Of a stretch of 64,000 bases of DNA, positions 37,821 to 46,211 are shown piece by piece; within the stretch, counting starts at the first letter, position 1, and the number at the start of each line of letters is the position of its first letter. The DNA lies in contig JBEKHL010000001.1 in assembly GCA_050012295.1 (NCBI GenBank), positions 62,001-126,000 on the forward strand, given 5' to 3'. Under the pieces are notes generated by a model. That model saw only the letters and a program-made list of their open reading frames with translations, was not told where the DNA came from and ran no database searches. The translations under genes and the position numbers were made by a program. Source of the DNA: UBA6186 sp050012295 (GTDB lineage Bacteria > Pseudomonadota > Gammaproteobacteria > UBA6186 > Azoamicaceae).

Positions 37821-40800
37821 ATGAACATTACAAATTATTTTATTAAACATCCAGTTATTAGCATAATACTAAATAGCATGATTATGATTATTGGCTTATT
37901 ATGCTTAAACAATATTACTTTACGCGAATATCCAAAAATTGACTTTCCAGTTTTAACCATATCTAGTTATTACCCAAATGCTAGCGCTGAATTGGTAGAA
38001 TTATCTGTAACTAATCCTTTAGAAGATCAATTAGCAGGTACAGAAGGATTAGAAACTATGACTTCTGAATCTCACTATGGTGCCAGTTATATAAAACTAA
38101 ATTTTACCGAAGACACTCCCATAGATAGAGCATTATCAGCAACTAGAGATGCCATAGAACTTGCAAAAGCCCAATTACCAAAAGAAGTATTAGAGCCTAC
38201 TGTCCAGCGTAAAAGTAAATCTACTGGATTACCATTTATGGCAATTACGGTTACTGCCAACGATTTAAGTTTTGGCGAAATCGTTCATTATGCTAATTTA
38301 TACCTAAAAAATGCTTTCCGCAGTTTGCCTGGTGTGGCTATGGCCGAAATTTGGGGACCACCATTTACTATGGCAGTTACTTTAGATCCTAAAAAAATGT
38401 TTGCTTTTGGCATTAATGCCGATGATGTTTATTTTGCTTTAGAAAAACGCAATCTATCTATGCCAGTTGGCAAATTTAAAACTATTACCCCTACAACATT
38501 AGATTTACATCTAGCTAAAGTAAGCGATTTTGAAGATATTGTTATTAAAAACAGTAATGAGAACAATGAAAATCCAATTTTTTTAAAATCTATAGCTGAT
38601 ATAGGATTAAAATCTGACGATCAAAAATTTCGCATTCACATAAATGGCAAACCAGGGATCCTTATAGATATCGAAAAAGCTGAAGACGCTAATCCTTTAG
38701 ATGTAGCTAATGCGGTACGTAAACAAATTGCCACGTTAAAAGCTAATTCAACTATACCTTTAGATATTGAATTAACTTTAGATCAATCTAAATTTATTAC
38801 TGCTTCTTTAAAAAACATTCGATCTTCTATAATAGAAGCAATTTTATTAGTGTTAATTGTAGTGTTTTTATTTTTACGAGACGCAAGAGCAACAATAATA
38901 CCATTAATTACTATCCCAATTTCTTTGCTAGGATCGGCAATTTTGTTAAAAATTTTTGGTTTTTCTATAAACACCATAACTTTACTAGCAATGGTGTTAG
39001 CTGTAGGTTTAGTAGTGGATGATGCTATAGTAATATTAGAAAATATTAAAAGGCACATAGAACAAGGTTGCACTCCGTTAAATGCTGCTATTAAAGGCAG
39101 CTCGGAAATTGGTTTTGCTATAATAGCCATGACTTTTACCCTAAGCGCCGTATACGCACCTATTGTGTTTATAAAAGGCACCGTTGGCAAATTGTTTATT
39201 GAGTTTGCCGTGGCATTAGCAGGTAGCGTAATTATTTCTGGCATTGTAGCTTTAACACTATCTCCACTTATGTGTAGTAAAATTTTAATTACTGAACAAC
39301 CTAATCAAAATGTTTCTTTTCTAGATTTTATGTGGAAAAAACTAGAAAATTTATATACAAATAATTTAGCTAAAATTTTTGAATACCCAAAATATACTGC
39401 AGCTATTGCAATTTGTTTATGTTTAATAACTATAGGATTTTTTAAATTACTACCTACAGAAATGACTCCCAAAGAAGACCGTGGCTTAATTGGAGCTTAT
39501 ATTCCACCAATCCCAGGCCAAGATATAAACTCTATGGAAAAATATGCGACTTTAGTAGAAGAATTATTGCGAGCCAACAATATTCCAGAAGCCGAGAATT
39601 ATCTAACCTTTATTAGTGATGGTGGAGCAAACATTGCTGTACCATTTAAAAATCATGCCGATCGAAATCGATCCACAACAAAAGTTTTAGCGAGTATACA
39701 AAATAAATTATCATCTATACCATCCATCGACGTGCATGGATGGAGTATAGATTCTGGCTTACCAGGTACAGATCATTCTACTAGTAGCTCTAATTTGCAA
39801 TTAGCAATATCTACTATCGGGGATTATCGCTCTTTACTTACAGCAATTAATGAATTACGTAAAAATATAGAAGAAAAAAATCAGTTTGTGGAGGTATATC
39901 ATGATTTAGATTTAGATTCACCTGGTTATAAAATTAATTTAGATCAAAACATTATGGCGCGTCTTAACATATCGCCATTAACTGCCGCTAAAACTATTGA
40001 AGTATTTTTTAGTGGCCAGCACTCTTTATTCTTCGAAAAAGATAGTCTTAAATACCCAATTACTATACAAGGAAACATTAGCCCTTGGACACTAAACGAA
40101 CTCTATGTAACTAATGCCAAAAATAATAGAATTTCTTTAGGAACAATAGCAAATATGGAGCCAACCGCTATCCCTTCGCATCTAAATCATTATAATCAAA
40201 TGCGCACTGCAACTTTAGTTGCCAAAATAAAACCAGGACAAAATCTAGACTCTGCAATGAATACTTTATTAAGTACCGCTAAAAATACTTTACCGAAAAA
40301 TTTAAAATTAGAATGGCAAGGATGGGCTAAAATGTACCATGAATCATCTAACACTACTTGGTTACTATTTGGTATGGCGCTAGTTTTTATCTATGCAATA
40401 TTAGCTATGCAATTTGAGAATTTTTCAGATCCAATAATTATTATGCTAACCGTACCCTTGGCTAGTTTTGGTGCTATATTTTTAACATGGCTTTGTGGGC
40501 AATCTATTAATATTTACACTCAAATCGGCTTAATAACTTTAATAGGTTTAATTACTAAGCATGGGATTTTAATAGTTGAATTTGCTAATCAATTAACAAA
40601 TTCTAAACCCTTACAGATAGCAATCCAATCTGCGGCTATTATTCGCTTAAGACCTATTTTAATGACAACTAGCGCTATGATCTTAGGTGCATTGCCATTA
40701 ATTATTTCTTCCGGCGCTGGTTTCGAAGCTAGGCGTGCAATTGGTATAGTTTTAATTGGTGGCTTATTATTTGGTACTGTATTTACTTTATTTATACTGC

Positions 40801-40844
40801 CACAATTTTATTATTTAGCTAAATCGGCTTTATTACGTAAGTAA
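37821..40844 (+). CDS. RND-family efflux pump inner-membrane subunit
   Basis: A 1007-residue HAE1-type pump (AcrB/MdtB/MexK-like) exporting drugs or other hydrophobic compounds by proton antiport. Features include the N-terminal ITNYFIKHPVISIILNSMIM helix, the large periplasmic loops, and the proton-relay motif in helix 4 GLVVDDAIVILENI, with the second half repeated in the C-terminal half (GLITKHGILIVEFANQ). Slightly shorter than AcrB (1049). Its stop codon sits inside a terminator hairpin. Confidence 0.93.
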   Translation: MNITNYFIKHPVISIILNSMIMIIGLLCLNNITLREYPKIDFPVLTISSYYPNASAELVELSVTNPLEDQLAGTEGLETMTSESHYGASYIKLNFTEDTPIDRALSATRDAIELAKAQLPKEVLEPTVQRKSKSTGLPFMAITVTANDLSFGEIVHYANLYLKNAFRSLPGVAMAEIWGPPFTMAVTLDPKKMFAFGINADDVYFALEKRNLSMPVGKFKTITPTTLDLHLAKVSDFEDIVIKNSNENNENPIFLKSIADIGLKSDDQKFRIHINGKPGILIDIEKAEDANPLDVANAVRKQIATLKANSTIPLDIELTLDQSKFITASLKNIRSSIIEAILLVLIVVFLFLRDARATIIPLITIPISLLGSAILLKIFGFSINTITLLAMVLAVGLVVDDAIVILENIKRHIEQGCTPLNAAIKGSSEIGFAIIAMTFTLSAVYAPIVFIKGTVGKLFIEFAVALAGSVIISGIVALTLSPLMCSKILITEQPNQNVSFLDFMWKKLENLYTNNLAKIFEYPKYTAAIAICLCLITIGFFKLLPTEMTPKEDRGLIGAYIPPIPGQDINSMEKYATLVEELLRANNIPEAENYLTFISDGGANIAVPFKNHADRNRSTTKVLASIQNKLSSIPSIDVHGWSIDSGLPGTDHSTSSSNLQLAISTIGDYRSLLTAINELRKNIEEKNQFVEVYHDLDLDSPGYKINLDQNIMARLNISPLTAAKTIEVFFSGQHSLFFEKDSLKYPITIQGNISPWTLNELYVTNAKNNRISLGTIANMEPTAIPSHLNHYNQMRTATLVAKIKPGQNLDSAMNTLLSTAKNTLPKNLKLEWQGWAKMYHESSNTTWLLFGMALVFIYAILAMQFENFSDPIIIMLTVPLASFGAIFLTWLCGQSINIYTQIGLITLIGLITKHGILIVEFANQLTNSKPLQIAIQSAAIIRLRPILMTTSAMILGALPLIISSGAGFEARRAIGIVLIGGLLFGTVFTLFILPQFYYLAKSALLRK

Positions 40845-40866
40845 ATAAAGCCGACAAATATTTTTT
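40825..40866 (+). terminator. Intrinsic terminator of the RND operon, overlapping the coding end
   Basis: A 10-bp perfect stem, CGGCTTTATT (40825-40834) with AATAAAGCCG (40844-40853), 9-nt loop, then an AT-rich stretch ending in six T (40861-40866). The TAA stop (40842-40844) lies in the loop and the base of the stem. Confidence 0.65.
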
Positions 40867-40891
40867 ATCCAAGCTTTGGTCTTGATAAACT

Positions 40892-41185
40892 TTATACCCA
40901 ATTAGTTAACACTTCAATAATCTGCTTTGCTTGATCTACGCTAGAAATATTAAACTTAGATCTTTGTTTGTATACACCATTTTTCTTCTGATAACGCCTT
41001 ATAGTGAATTTAATTGGACCATAATCTTGTGATTTTTTATCCCAATCTTGGTATTTATACATAATAGTTGTCCAAGCTCCCCTAGTTAATACTGTTTTAT
41101 CTAGTTGTTTGGTTATCTCGATTCCTTCTTCGTAATAAGAAACTGATAAATCGTCTATGCTGCTATTATTCGTATTTTCTGTCAT
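40892..41185 (-). CDS. Conserved small protein of unknown function downstream of obgE
   Basis: A 97-residue soluble protein starting 6 nt after the obgE stop, so the last gene of rplU-rpmA-obgE. The C-terminal 65 residues (TRGAWTTIMYKYQDWD through KFNISSVDQAKQIIEVL) are well ordered, with alternating strands and a final helix. The layout of strands with basic and aromatic residues ending in a helix is somewhat like PC4/YdbC single-strand DNA-binding proteins; this is only a shape resemblance. Confidence 0.75.
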   Translation of the reverse strand: MTENTNNSSIDDLSVSYYEEGIEITKQLDKTVLTRGAWTTIMYKYQDWDKKSQDYGPIKFTIRRYQKKNGVYKQRSKFNISSVDQAKQIIEVLTNWV

Positions 41186-41191
41186 ATTATT

Positions 41192-42226
41192 CTATACCCT
41201 TAAATGTTTTATAATTTCTTTACACAACTCGTTAATACCAAACCCGCTAACTGCAGAAATCCAAAATATTTTATTTTTATTATATTTTTTATTATTTAAT
41301 AATTTTTTAGATAATTTATTTAACTGTTCTTTACTTAATAAATCAACTTTATTAATCGCAATCCAACGAGTTTTAACTGTTAATTCTGGATCTTGATATT
41401 TTTCTAACTCCTGCTCAATAATATTAATTTGTTTAATTAAATTGTCTAGTATTATATCGCTATTAGGAGGATCGCTTAATGCAGCTGCTAAATCCACTAC
41501 ATGTAATAATAATGCTGTTCTAGATAAATGTTTAAGAAATCTGATTCCTAAACCTACTCCACTAGCCGCCCCTTCTAATAAACCAGGAACATCTGCCATA
41601 ACAAAACTAGTGTCATCAACCTTTACTACTCCAAGGTGTGGGTTAATAGTGGTAAATGGATAATCAGCAATTTTTGGTTTAGCCGAAGATACCTTACTGA
41701 TTAAAGAAGACTTTCCGGCATTAGGAAATCCTAATAACCCAACATCCGCTAATAGCTTAAGTTCTAAATGTAGATTACGTTCATCACCTAAAGTACCCTT
41801 GATAATTTTGCGAGGAGCTCTATTGGTACTACTTTTGAAATTATAATTACCTAAACCACCTTGGCCACCTTTAGCAACCAATACTACTTGCTGATCTTCT
41901 ATTAAATCGCCAATTATTTCACCAGTATCTGCTTCTTTAGCAATAGTACCAATTGGAACCCTAATAACTAAATGTTCGCCAGATTTGCCAGTACACAAAC
42001 TACCGCTACCAGCTTTACCATTTTCCGCCTTATAACTTTTTTTATAATTTAGATCTACTAAAGTGTGTAACCTAGAAGTAGCTTGTAAATAAATATCACC
42101 GCCATTACCACCATTACCGCCATCTGGACCACCGAAGGGAATAAATTTTTCTCTTCTAAAACTGCAACAACCATCTCCACCCTTACCTGCTTGTATGTGG
42201 ACAGTTACTTCGTCTATAAACTTCAT
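41192..42226 (-). CDS. obgE: Obg-family GTPase
   Basis: Essential ribosome-associated GTPase (CgtA). The 344 residues comprise the glycine-rich Obg fold (1-158, with GGDGGNGGNGGDIYL-like runs and the RAPRKI segment) and a G domain with G1 GFPNAGKSS, G2/G3 around YPFTTI and DVPGLLEGA, and G4 NKVD. It overlaps rpmA by 4 nt. Confidence 0.96.
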   Translation of the reverse strand: MKFIDEVTVHIQAGKGGDGCCSFRREKFIPFGGPDGGNGGNGGDIYLQATSRLHTLVDLNYKKSYKAENGKAGSGSLCTGKSGEHLVIRVPIGTIAKEADTGEIIGDLIEDQQVVLVAKGGQGGLGNYNFKSSTNRAPRKIIKGTLGDERNLHLELKLLADVGLLGFPNAGKSSLISKVSSAKPKIADYPFTTINPHLGVVKVDDTSFVMADVPGLLEGAASGVGLGIRFLKHLSRTALLLHVVDLAAALSDPPNSDIILDNLIKQINIIEQELEKYQDPELTVKTRWIAINKVDLLSKEQLNKLSKKLLNNKKYNKNKIFWISAVSGFGINELCKEIIKHLRV

Positions 42227-42501
42227 GCAGGAACAATACTAATATACTTTCTTATTTTGGTGCAATTTATACCAATAGCTATTCTTCTTTTGACAAATTT
42301 TACAAACCCAGCTACCTTAGCAAAAATAGTAAAATCCCTGCCTAAGCCAACATTCTCTCCAGGATGAAATTTAGTTCCTCTTTGACGAATTATAATTTCT
42401 CCTGCCTTAACTAATTGACCACCAAAACGTTTAACCCCTAAATACTTTGGTTTTGAATCTCTACCGTTTCTAGTACTACCACCGGCTTTTTTATGTGCCA
42501 T
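42223..42501 (-). CDS. rpmA: Large ribosomal subunit protein bL27
   Basis: A basic 92-residue protein with the intact N-terminus MAHKKAGGSTRNGRDSKPK, whose tail reaches the peptidyl-transferase centre, and FHPGENVGLGRD. It needs no N-terminal processing of the kind seen in Firmicutes. Placed between rplU and obgE in the standard order. Confidence 0.97.
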   Translation of the reverse strand: MAHKKAGGSTRNGRDSKPKYLGVKRFGGQLVKAGEIIIRQRGTKFHPGENVGLGRDFTIFAKVAGFVKFVKRRIAIGINCTKIRKYISIVPA

Positions 42502-42504
42502 ATC

Positions 42505-42822
42505 TTATACTCCAAAATTAATATTATTAATCTTAACCTTAGTAAACCACTGCCTATGCCCCATACGCTTCATATGATGTTTACGACGCTTAAACTTTAG
42601 GATATTGATTTTTTTACGTCTACCGTGGGCTTCCACCACAGCTTCAACAGTACAATTTTGTAAATACGGCTGACCAATAAAAACTTTTTCTCCATTTGAA
42701 GCTAGTAATACATTAGTAAATTTTAATTGACTACCCAACTCACCGTCTTGTTTTTCTACCAAAATACAACTGTCTTTTTCAACTGTGTATTGTTTACCGC
42801 CAGCTATTATCACTGCATACAT
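42505..42822 (-). CDS. rplU: Large ribosomal subunit protein bL21
   Basis: A 105-residue protein, MYAVIIAGGKQYTVE at the start and FKRRKHHMKRMGHRQWFTKVKI at the end, both typical of bL21. I use the ATG at 42822 because the TTG-started longer frame (to 42837) begins inside the TTGGAG ribosome site. First gene of rplU-rpmA-obgE-orf97. Confidence 0.96.
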   Translation of the reverse strand: MYAVIIAGGKQYTVEKDSCILVEKQDGELGSQLKFTNVLLASNGEKVFIGQPYLQNCTVEAVVEAHGRRKKINILKFKRRKHHMKRMGHRQWFTKVKINNINFGV

Positions 42823-42865
42823 TTTTAAAAACTCCAAATTTTATATAATTCAATATAAAGAGTTC

Positions 42866-42871
42866 ATTATA
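42866..42871 (-). promoter_or_regulatory. -10 box of the rplU promoter
   Basis: A perfect TATAAT on the minus strand, 43 nt before the rplU ATG. The best -35 candidate, TTGCTA, stands 20 nt upstream, which is longer than ideal, so only the -10 is listed. Confidence 0.45.
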
Positions 42872-42962
42872 CTACGTAAAAGTCTATAATCTAGCAATAT
42901 ATAAATAGCTTTTGTATAATATATATATATTAATTATGTTATTTGACTTATTAAATTACATT

Positions 42963-45059
42963 ATGACCATTATAAAAACTCTTATAAAAATTAACAGCAA
43001 AGCCCTAGTAGCTATAGGTATAGCTACAGTACTAATTATGTTAGTGGTAATAGGTAGCTTGGAATCTAAATTACCAACAGTTGCGGTTTTAAAAGACATA
43101 AGACTACAAGTACCTTTACGTATTTATTCTTATGATCGAAAATTAATTGCTGAATATGGCGATAAAAGATGTACTCCCATATCCTTAGCTAAAGTTCCAC
43201 AAGATTTAATAAATGCCGTTGTTGCAACAGAAGACCATAGATTTTTTCAACACCCTGGTGTTGATATTCATGGGTTAATACGTGCGGCAATTTCTTTAAT
43301 TTTAACTGGCGAAAAAGATCAAGGTGGTAGCACAATAACTATGCAGGTTGCCAGAAATTTTTTCTTAACCCGCAAAAAAACTTATTTACGAAAAATTAAT
43401 GAAATTTTATTAGCGCTTAAAATAGAAAAAGAACTTAATAAACATGAAATATTAGAATTATATTTAAATAAAATTTATTTCGGCAAACATGCTTATGGAA
43501 TAGCTGCTGCTGCGGAAGTATATTATGGAGTTCATGTAGAACAGCTATCTTTAGCTCAAATGGCTATGTTGGCTGGATTACCGCAAGCACCATCAACAAT
43601 AAATCCAATTAATTCTCCTCTAGCCGCATTAAAGAGACGTTCTATAGTATTAGACAATATGTTGGCACATAAATATATTAACGAACAACAATATGTAGCA
43701 GCTAATGCCGAACCAATAGAAACCGTTTATCACGGTAAAGCATTAGAATTAGATGCACCTTATATTGCCGAAATGGTTAGACAAGAATTAGTCGATCGTT
43801 TTGGCGAAGAAATTTACGATAGAGGTTATGAAGTAGTAACTACCATAGATAGCAATATGCAAATTGCTGCCAATGCTGCTCTTGCTAGAGCTTTATTAGA
43901 GTACGATCAACGTCACAACAATAAAAAAAATTTAATTAACGAAGAAGAAGACGAAGAAAATCCAGAAGTAGATGCAAATTCATTATCTAAAACGCCAGAA
44001 GTAATTCACGCACCGGAAATAGAAGGGGCTTTAGTTGCTGTACACCCAGATAGTGGAGCAATTGTATCATTAGTTGGTGGATTTAGTTTTAAGAAAAGCG
44101 CCTTTAATCGCGCTATTCAAGCAGAAAGACAACCTGGCTCTAACTTTAAACCATTTATTTATGGGGCAGCTTTAGAAAATGGTTTTACTACCGCAACAGT
44201 TGTTAATGACGCCCCAATTGTGCAAGAAGGATCGCTATTTATGGATGATTGGCGCCCACAAAATTATACTAAAAAATTTTATGGTCCAACTAGTTTAAGA
44301 ACCGGTATTATTAAATCTAGAAATTTAGTTTCTATTCGTTTATTACAAGAACTAGGAATAGAGAAAGCCATAGAATTTATAGAAAAATGCGGATTCACTT
44401 CCCAAAAATTACCAAAAACTTTATCTTTAGCATTAGGTACTAACTTAGTAACCCCATTAGAACTAGCTACTGGATTTAGCGTATTCGCTAATGGCGGTTA
44501 TAAAATAACTTCTTATTTTATAGATAGTATTTTTGATTATCAGGGTAATATTTTATTTAAAGTAACACCATCAGAAAAAATTCCTGCTATAAAACCACAA
44601 ACTGCTTATTTAATAACATCTATATTACAAGAAGCGATCACTAAAGGTACTGGTAGAAAAGCCTTAGAATTAGGCAGGAAAGATCTAGCAGGAAAAACCG
44701 GTACTACAAATGACTACATGGATGCATGGTACTCTGGTTATAACCGAGACTTGGTCGTAACTACTTGGGTTGGATTTGATGAACCAAAATCAATGCGAGA
44801 ATATGCAGTTAAAACTGCATTACCAATGTGGGTGTATTTTATGGAAAAAGCTTTGCAAGGTAAGCCAGAAAACCCACCATTACAGCCAGATGGTTTAGTT
44901 ACCGTAAAAATCGATCCAGCAACTGGATTATTAGCTAGACCAGATCAAAAAGATAGTATTTACGAAATTTTTACTCAAGAAACCGTACCAACCGAAGTCG
45001 CCCCACTGGTTACTTCTGATAGTATCGATAATGCTAGTGGAGTAGAAGGTATATTTTAA
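42963..45059 (+). CDS. mrcA: Penicillin-binding protein 1A, lacking the OB domain
   Basis: Bifunctional class A PBP that polymerises and cross-links peptidoglycan. From the ATG at 42963 it has 698 residues. It shows an N-terminal membrane anchor, glycosyltransferase motifs TEDHRFFQHPG and GGSTITMQ, and transpeptidase motifs SNFK (in RQPGSNFKP), SRN and KTG (GKTGTTNDYMDAWYSG). Escherichia coli PBP1A has about 850 residues, including an OB/ODD domain of roughly 110-120 residues between YDMRHGYRGP and the transpeptidase. Here EYDQRH is followed by only about 35 residues of acidic linker (NEEEDEENPE) before EGALVAVHPDSGAIV. In-frame TTG/ATG codons upstream (to 42912) would add a hydrophobic N-terminus. 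Confidence 0.93.
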   Translation: MTIIKTLIKINSKALVAIGIATVLIMLVVIGSLESKLPTVAVLKDIRLQVPLRIYSYDRKLIAEYGDKRCTPISLAKVPQDLINAVVATEDHRFFQHPGVDIHGLIRAAISLILTGEKDQGGSTITMQVARNFFLTRKKTYLRKINEILLALKIEKELNKHEILELYLNKIYFGKHAYGIAAAAEVYYGVHVEQLSLAQMAMLAGLPQAPSTINPINSPLAALKRRSIVLDNMLAHKYINEQQYVAANAEPIETVYHGKALELDAPYIAEMVRQELVDRFGEEIYDRGYEVVTTIDSNMQIAANAALARALLEYDQRHNNKKNLINEEEDEENPEVDANSLSKTPEVIHAPEIEGALVAVHPDSGAIVSLVGGFSFKKSAFNRAIQAERQPGSNFKPFIYGAALENGFTTATVVNDAPIVQEGSLFMDDWRPQNYTKKFYGPTSLRTGIIKSRNLVSIRLLQELGIEKAIEFIEKCGFTSQKLPKTLSLALGTNLVTPLELATGFSVFANGGYKITSYFIDSIFDYQGNILFKVTPSEKIPAIKPQTAYLITSILQEAITKGTGRKALELGRKDLAGKTGTTNDYMDAWYSGYNRDLVVTTWVGFDEPKSMREYAVKTALPMWVYFMEKALQGKPENPPLQPDGLVTVKIDPATGLLARPDQKDSIYEIFTQETVPTEVAPLVTSDSIDNASGVEGIF

Positions 45060-45634
45060 TTACAATCAGAGGTATAACATTGACAAGATGCTGGCAAATA
45101 ATCTTTATTAATCATAGAGCCAGCCGGACAATTACTATCACCGTTAGTACAATACCATTCCAACGGACCACTGCCATTATCTACAAGAAACATGGCTAAA
45201 TATCCGCCATTTATAGCTGCTGGAGCCTTAAACGCTACAAGAACATAACCTTTTACATTAGCACCACCACCACTACCATTGCCAATTCTGTTATGGTTAG
45301 AATCAAATCTACAGTAAGGATATCCGTAACCTCCATTAGTGCCGCTGCCATCAACATTACCAAAACCAACACTACTGCCTGCTATGTATTTATCGCTATA
45401 AGAAGTAGCATTTATAGCAGCTAAATTCGCAGGGAACTTACTATTAGCAGTATAATATTCACTAGCTTGAGCTTTTAAACTTTCCAATATTGGTAAACCA
45501 GACGATATCGTAGATTTAATAGTATATGAAATATAAACAGGAGTAGCTACTGCTAATAAAATAGCAATAATAGCTATAGTAACCATTAATTCGATTAGAG
45601 AAAAAGCAGAATGTTTATTATTAAATTTATGCAT
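45056..45634 (-). CDS. Type IV prepilin (PilA-like), copy 2
   Basis: A 192-residue prepilin from the ATG at 45634 (a TTG at 45652 gives 6 more). Leader MHKFNNKHSA, then FSLIELMVTIAIIAILLAVATP, the classic type IVa helix with Glu5. Ala stands at -1. The body KSTISSGLPILESLKAQASEYYTANSKFP is shared with the neighbouring copy. A Gly-rich insertion (about residues 90-125) is unique to this copy. Several C-terminal cysteines (WYCTNGDSNC, SCQCYTSDC) could form the disulfide region. It ends 4 nt inside the convergent mrcA. Confidence 0.88.
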   Translation of the reverse strand: MHKFNNKHSAFSLIELMVTIAIIAILLAVATPVYISYTIKSTISSGLPILESLKAQASEYYTANSKFPANLAAINATSYSDKYIAGSSVGFGNVDGSGTNGGYGYPYCRFDSNHNRIGNGSGGGANVKGYVLVAFKAPAAINGGYLAMFLVDNGSGPLEWYCTNGDSNCPAGSMINKDYLPASCQCYTSDCN

Positions 45635-45673
45635 AATAGTAATATAGTGCAAAATATTATTATATTTAGTATT

Positions 45674-46156
45674 TTACTGACAAGATTTAGGTAGGTAGTC
45701 AGTATTTATAGCGCCATTGGCTGGACAATTTTGATCGCCACTAGTACAATACCAGGTAATTGCACTTCCATTATCTACAGCATACATAGCTAATATTTTC
45801 CCATTAATAGCAGTGGGAGAGCTAAATATTACTTGCACAGCTCCTAGCGATGTAGTAATACCAGTCCTACAATAAGGAATATTGATAACGTTACTGCTCG
45901 ATATATACTTACCATCAGAATAAGAAGTAGCATTTATAGCAGCTAGACTAGTAGGAAAACTACCATTGGCAGTATAATATTCACTAGCTTGAGCTTTTAA
46001 ACCCTCTAATATTGGTAAACCAGACGATACCGTAGATTTAATAGTATAAGATACATAAATTGGAGTAGCTATTGCTATTAAAATAGCAATAATACCTATA
46101 GTTACTATTAATTCGATTAAAGAAAAAGCAGAATTTTTATTATTAAAACTATGCAT
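45674..46156 (-). CDS. Type IV prepilin (PilA-like), copy 1
   Basis: A 160-residue prepilin: leader MHSFNNKNSA, then FSLIELIVTIGIIAILIAIATP with Glu5 and Ala at -1. It is a tandem paralogue of the gene 21-39 nt downstream, sharing most of the first 65 residues and the C-terminal pattern LAMYAVDNGSAITWYCTSGD with a final cysteine pair. Likely a structural pilin; pilus-assembly genes are not in the window. Divergent from the glycosyltransferase by 55 nt. Confidence 0.88.
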   Translation of the reverse strand: MHSFNNKNSAFSLIELIVTIGIIAILIAIATPIYVSYTIKSTVSSGLPILEGLKAQASEYYTANGSFPTSLAAINATSYSDGKYISSSNVINIPYCRTGITTSLGAVQVIFSSPTAINGKILAMYAVDNGSAITWYCTSGDQNCPANGAINTDYLPKSCQ

Positions 46157-46211
46157 AATATGTAAATATAGTACAAAATATTATCAAAATTTTAGTGCAG
46201 GCACAAATAAT

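Noticed and set aside
42912..42962. Extended N-terminus of PBP1A from a TTG
   Set aside because: The added residues are AT-rich leader sequence without a ribosome site and precede the normal membrane anchor.
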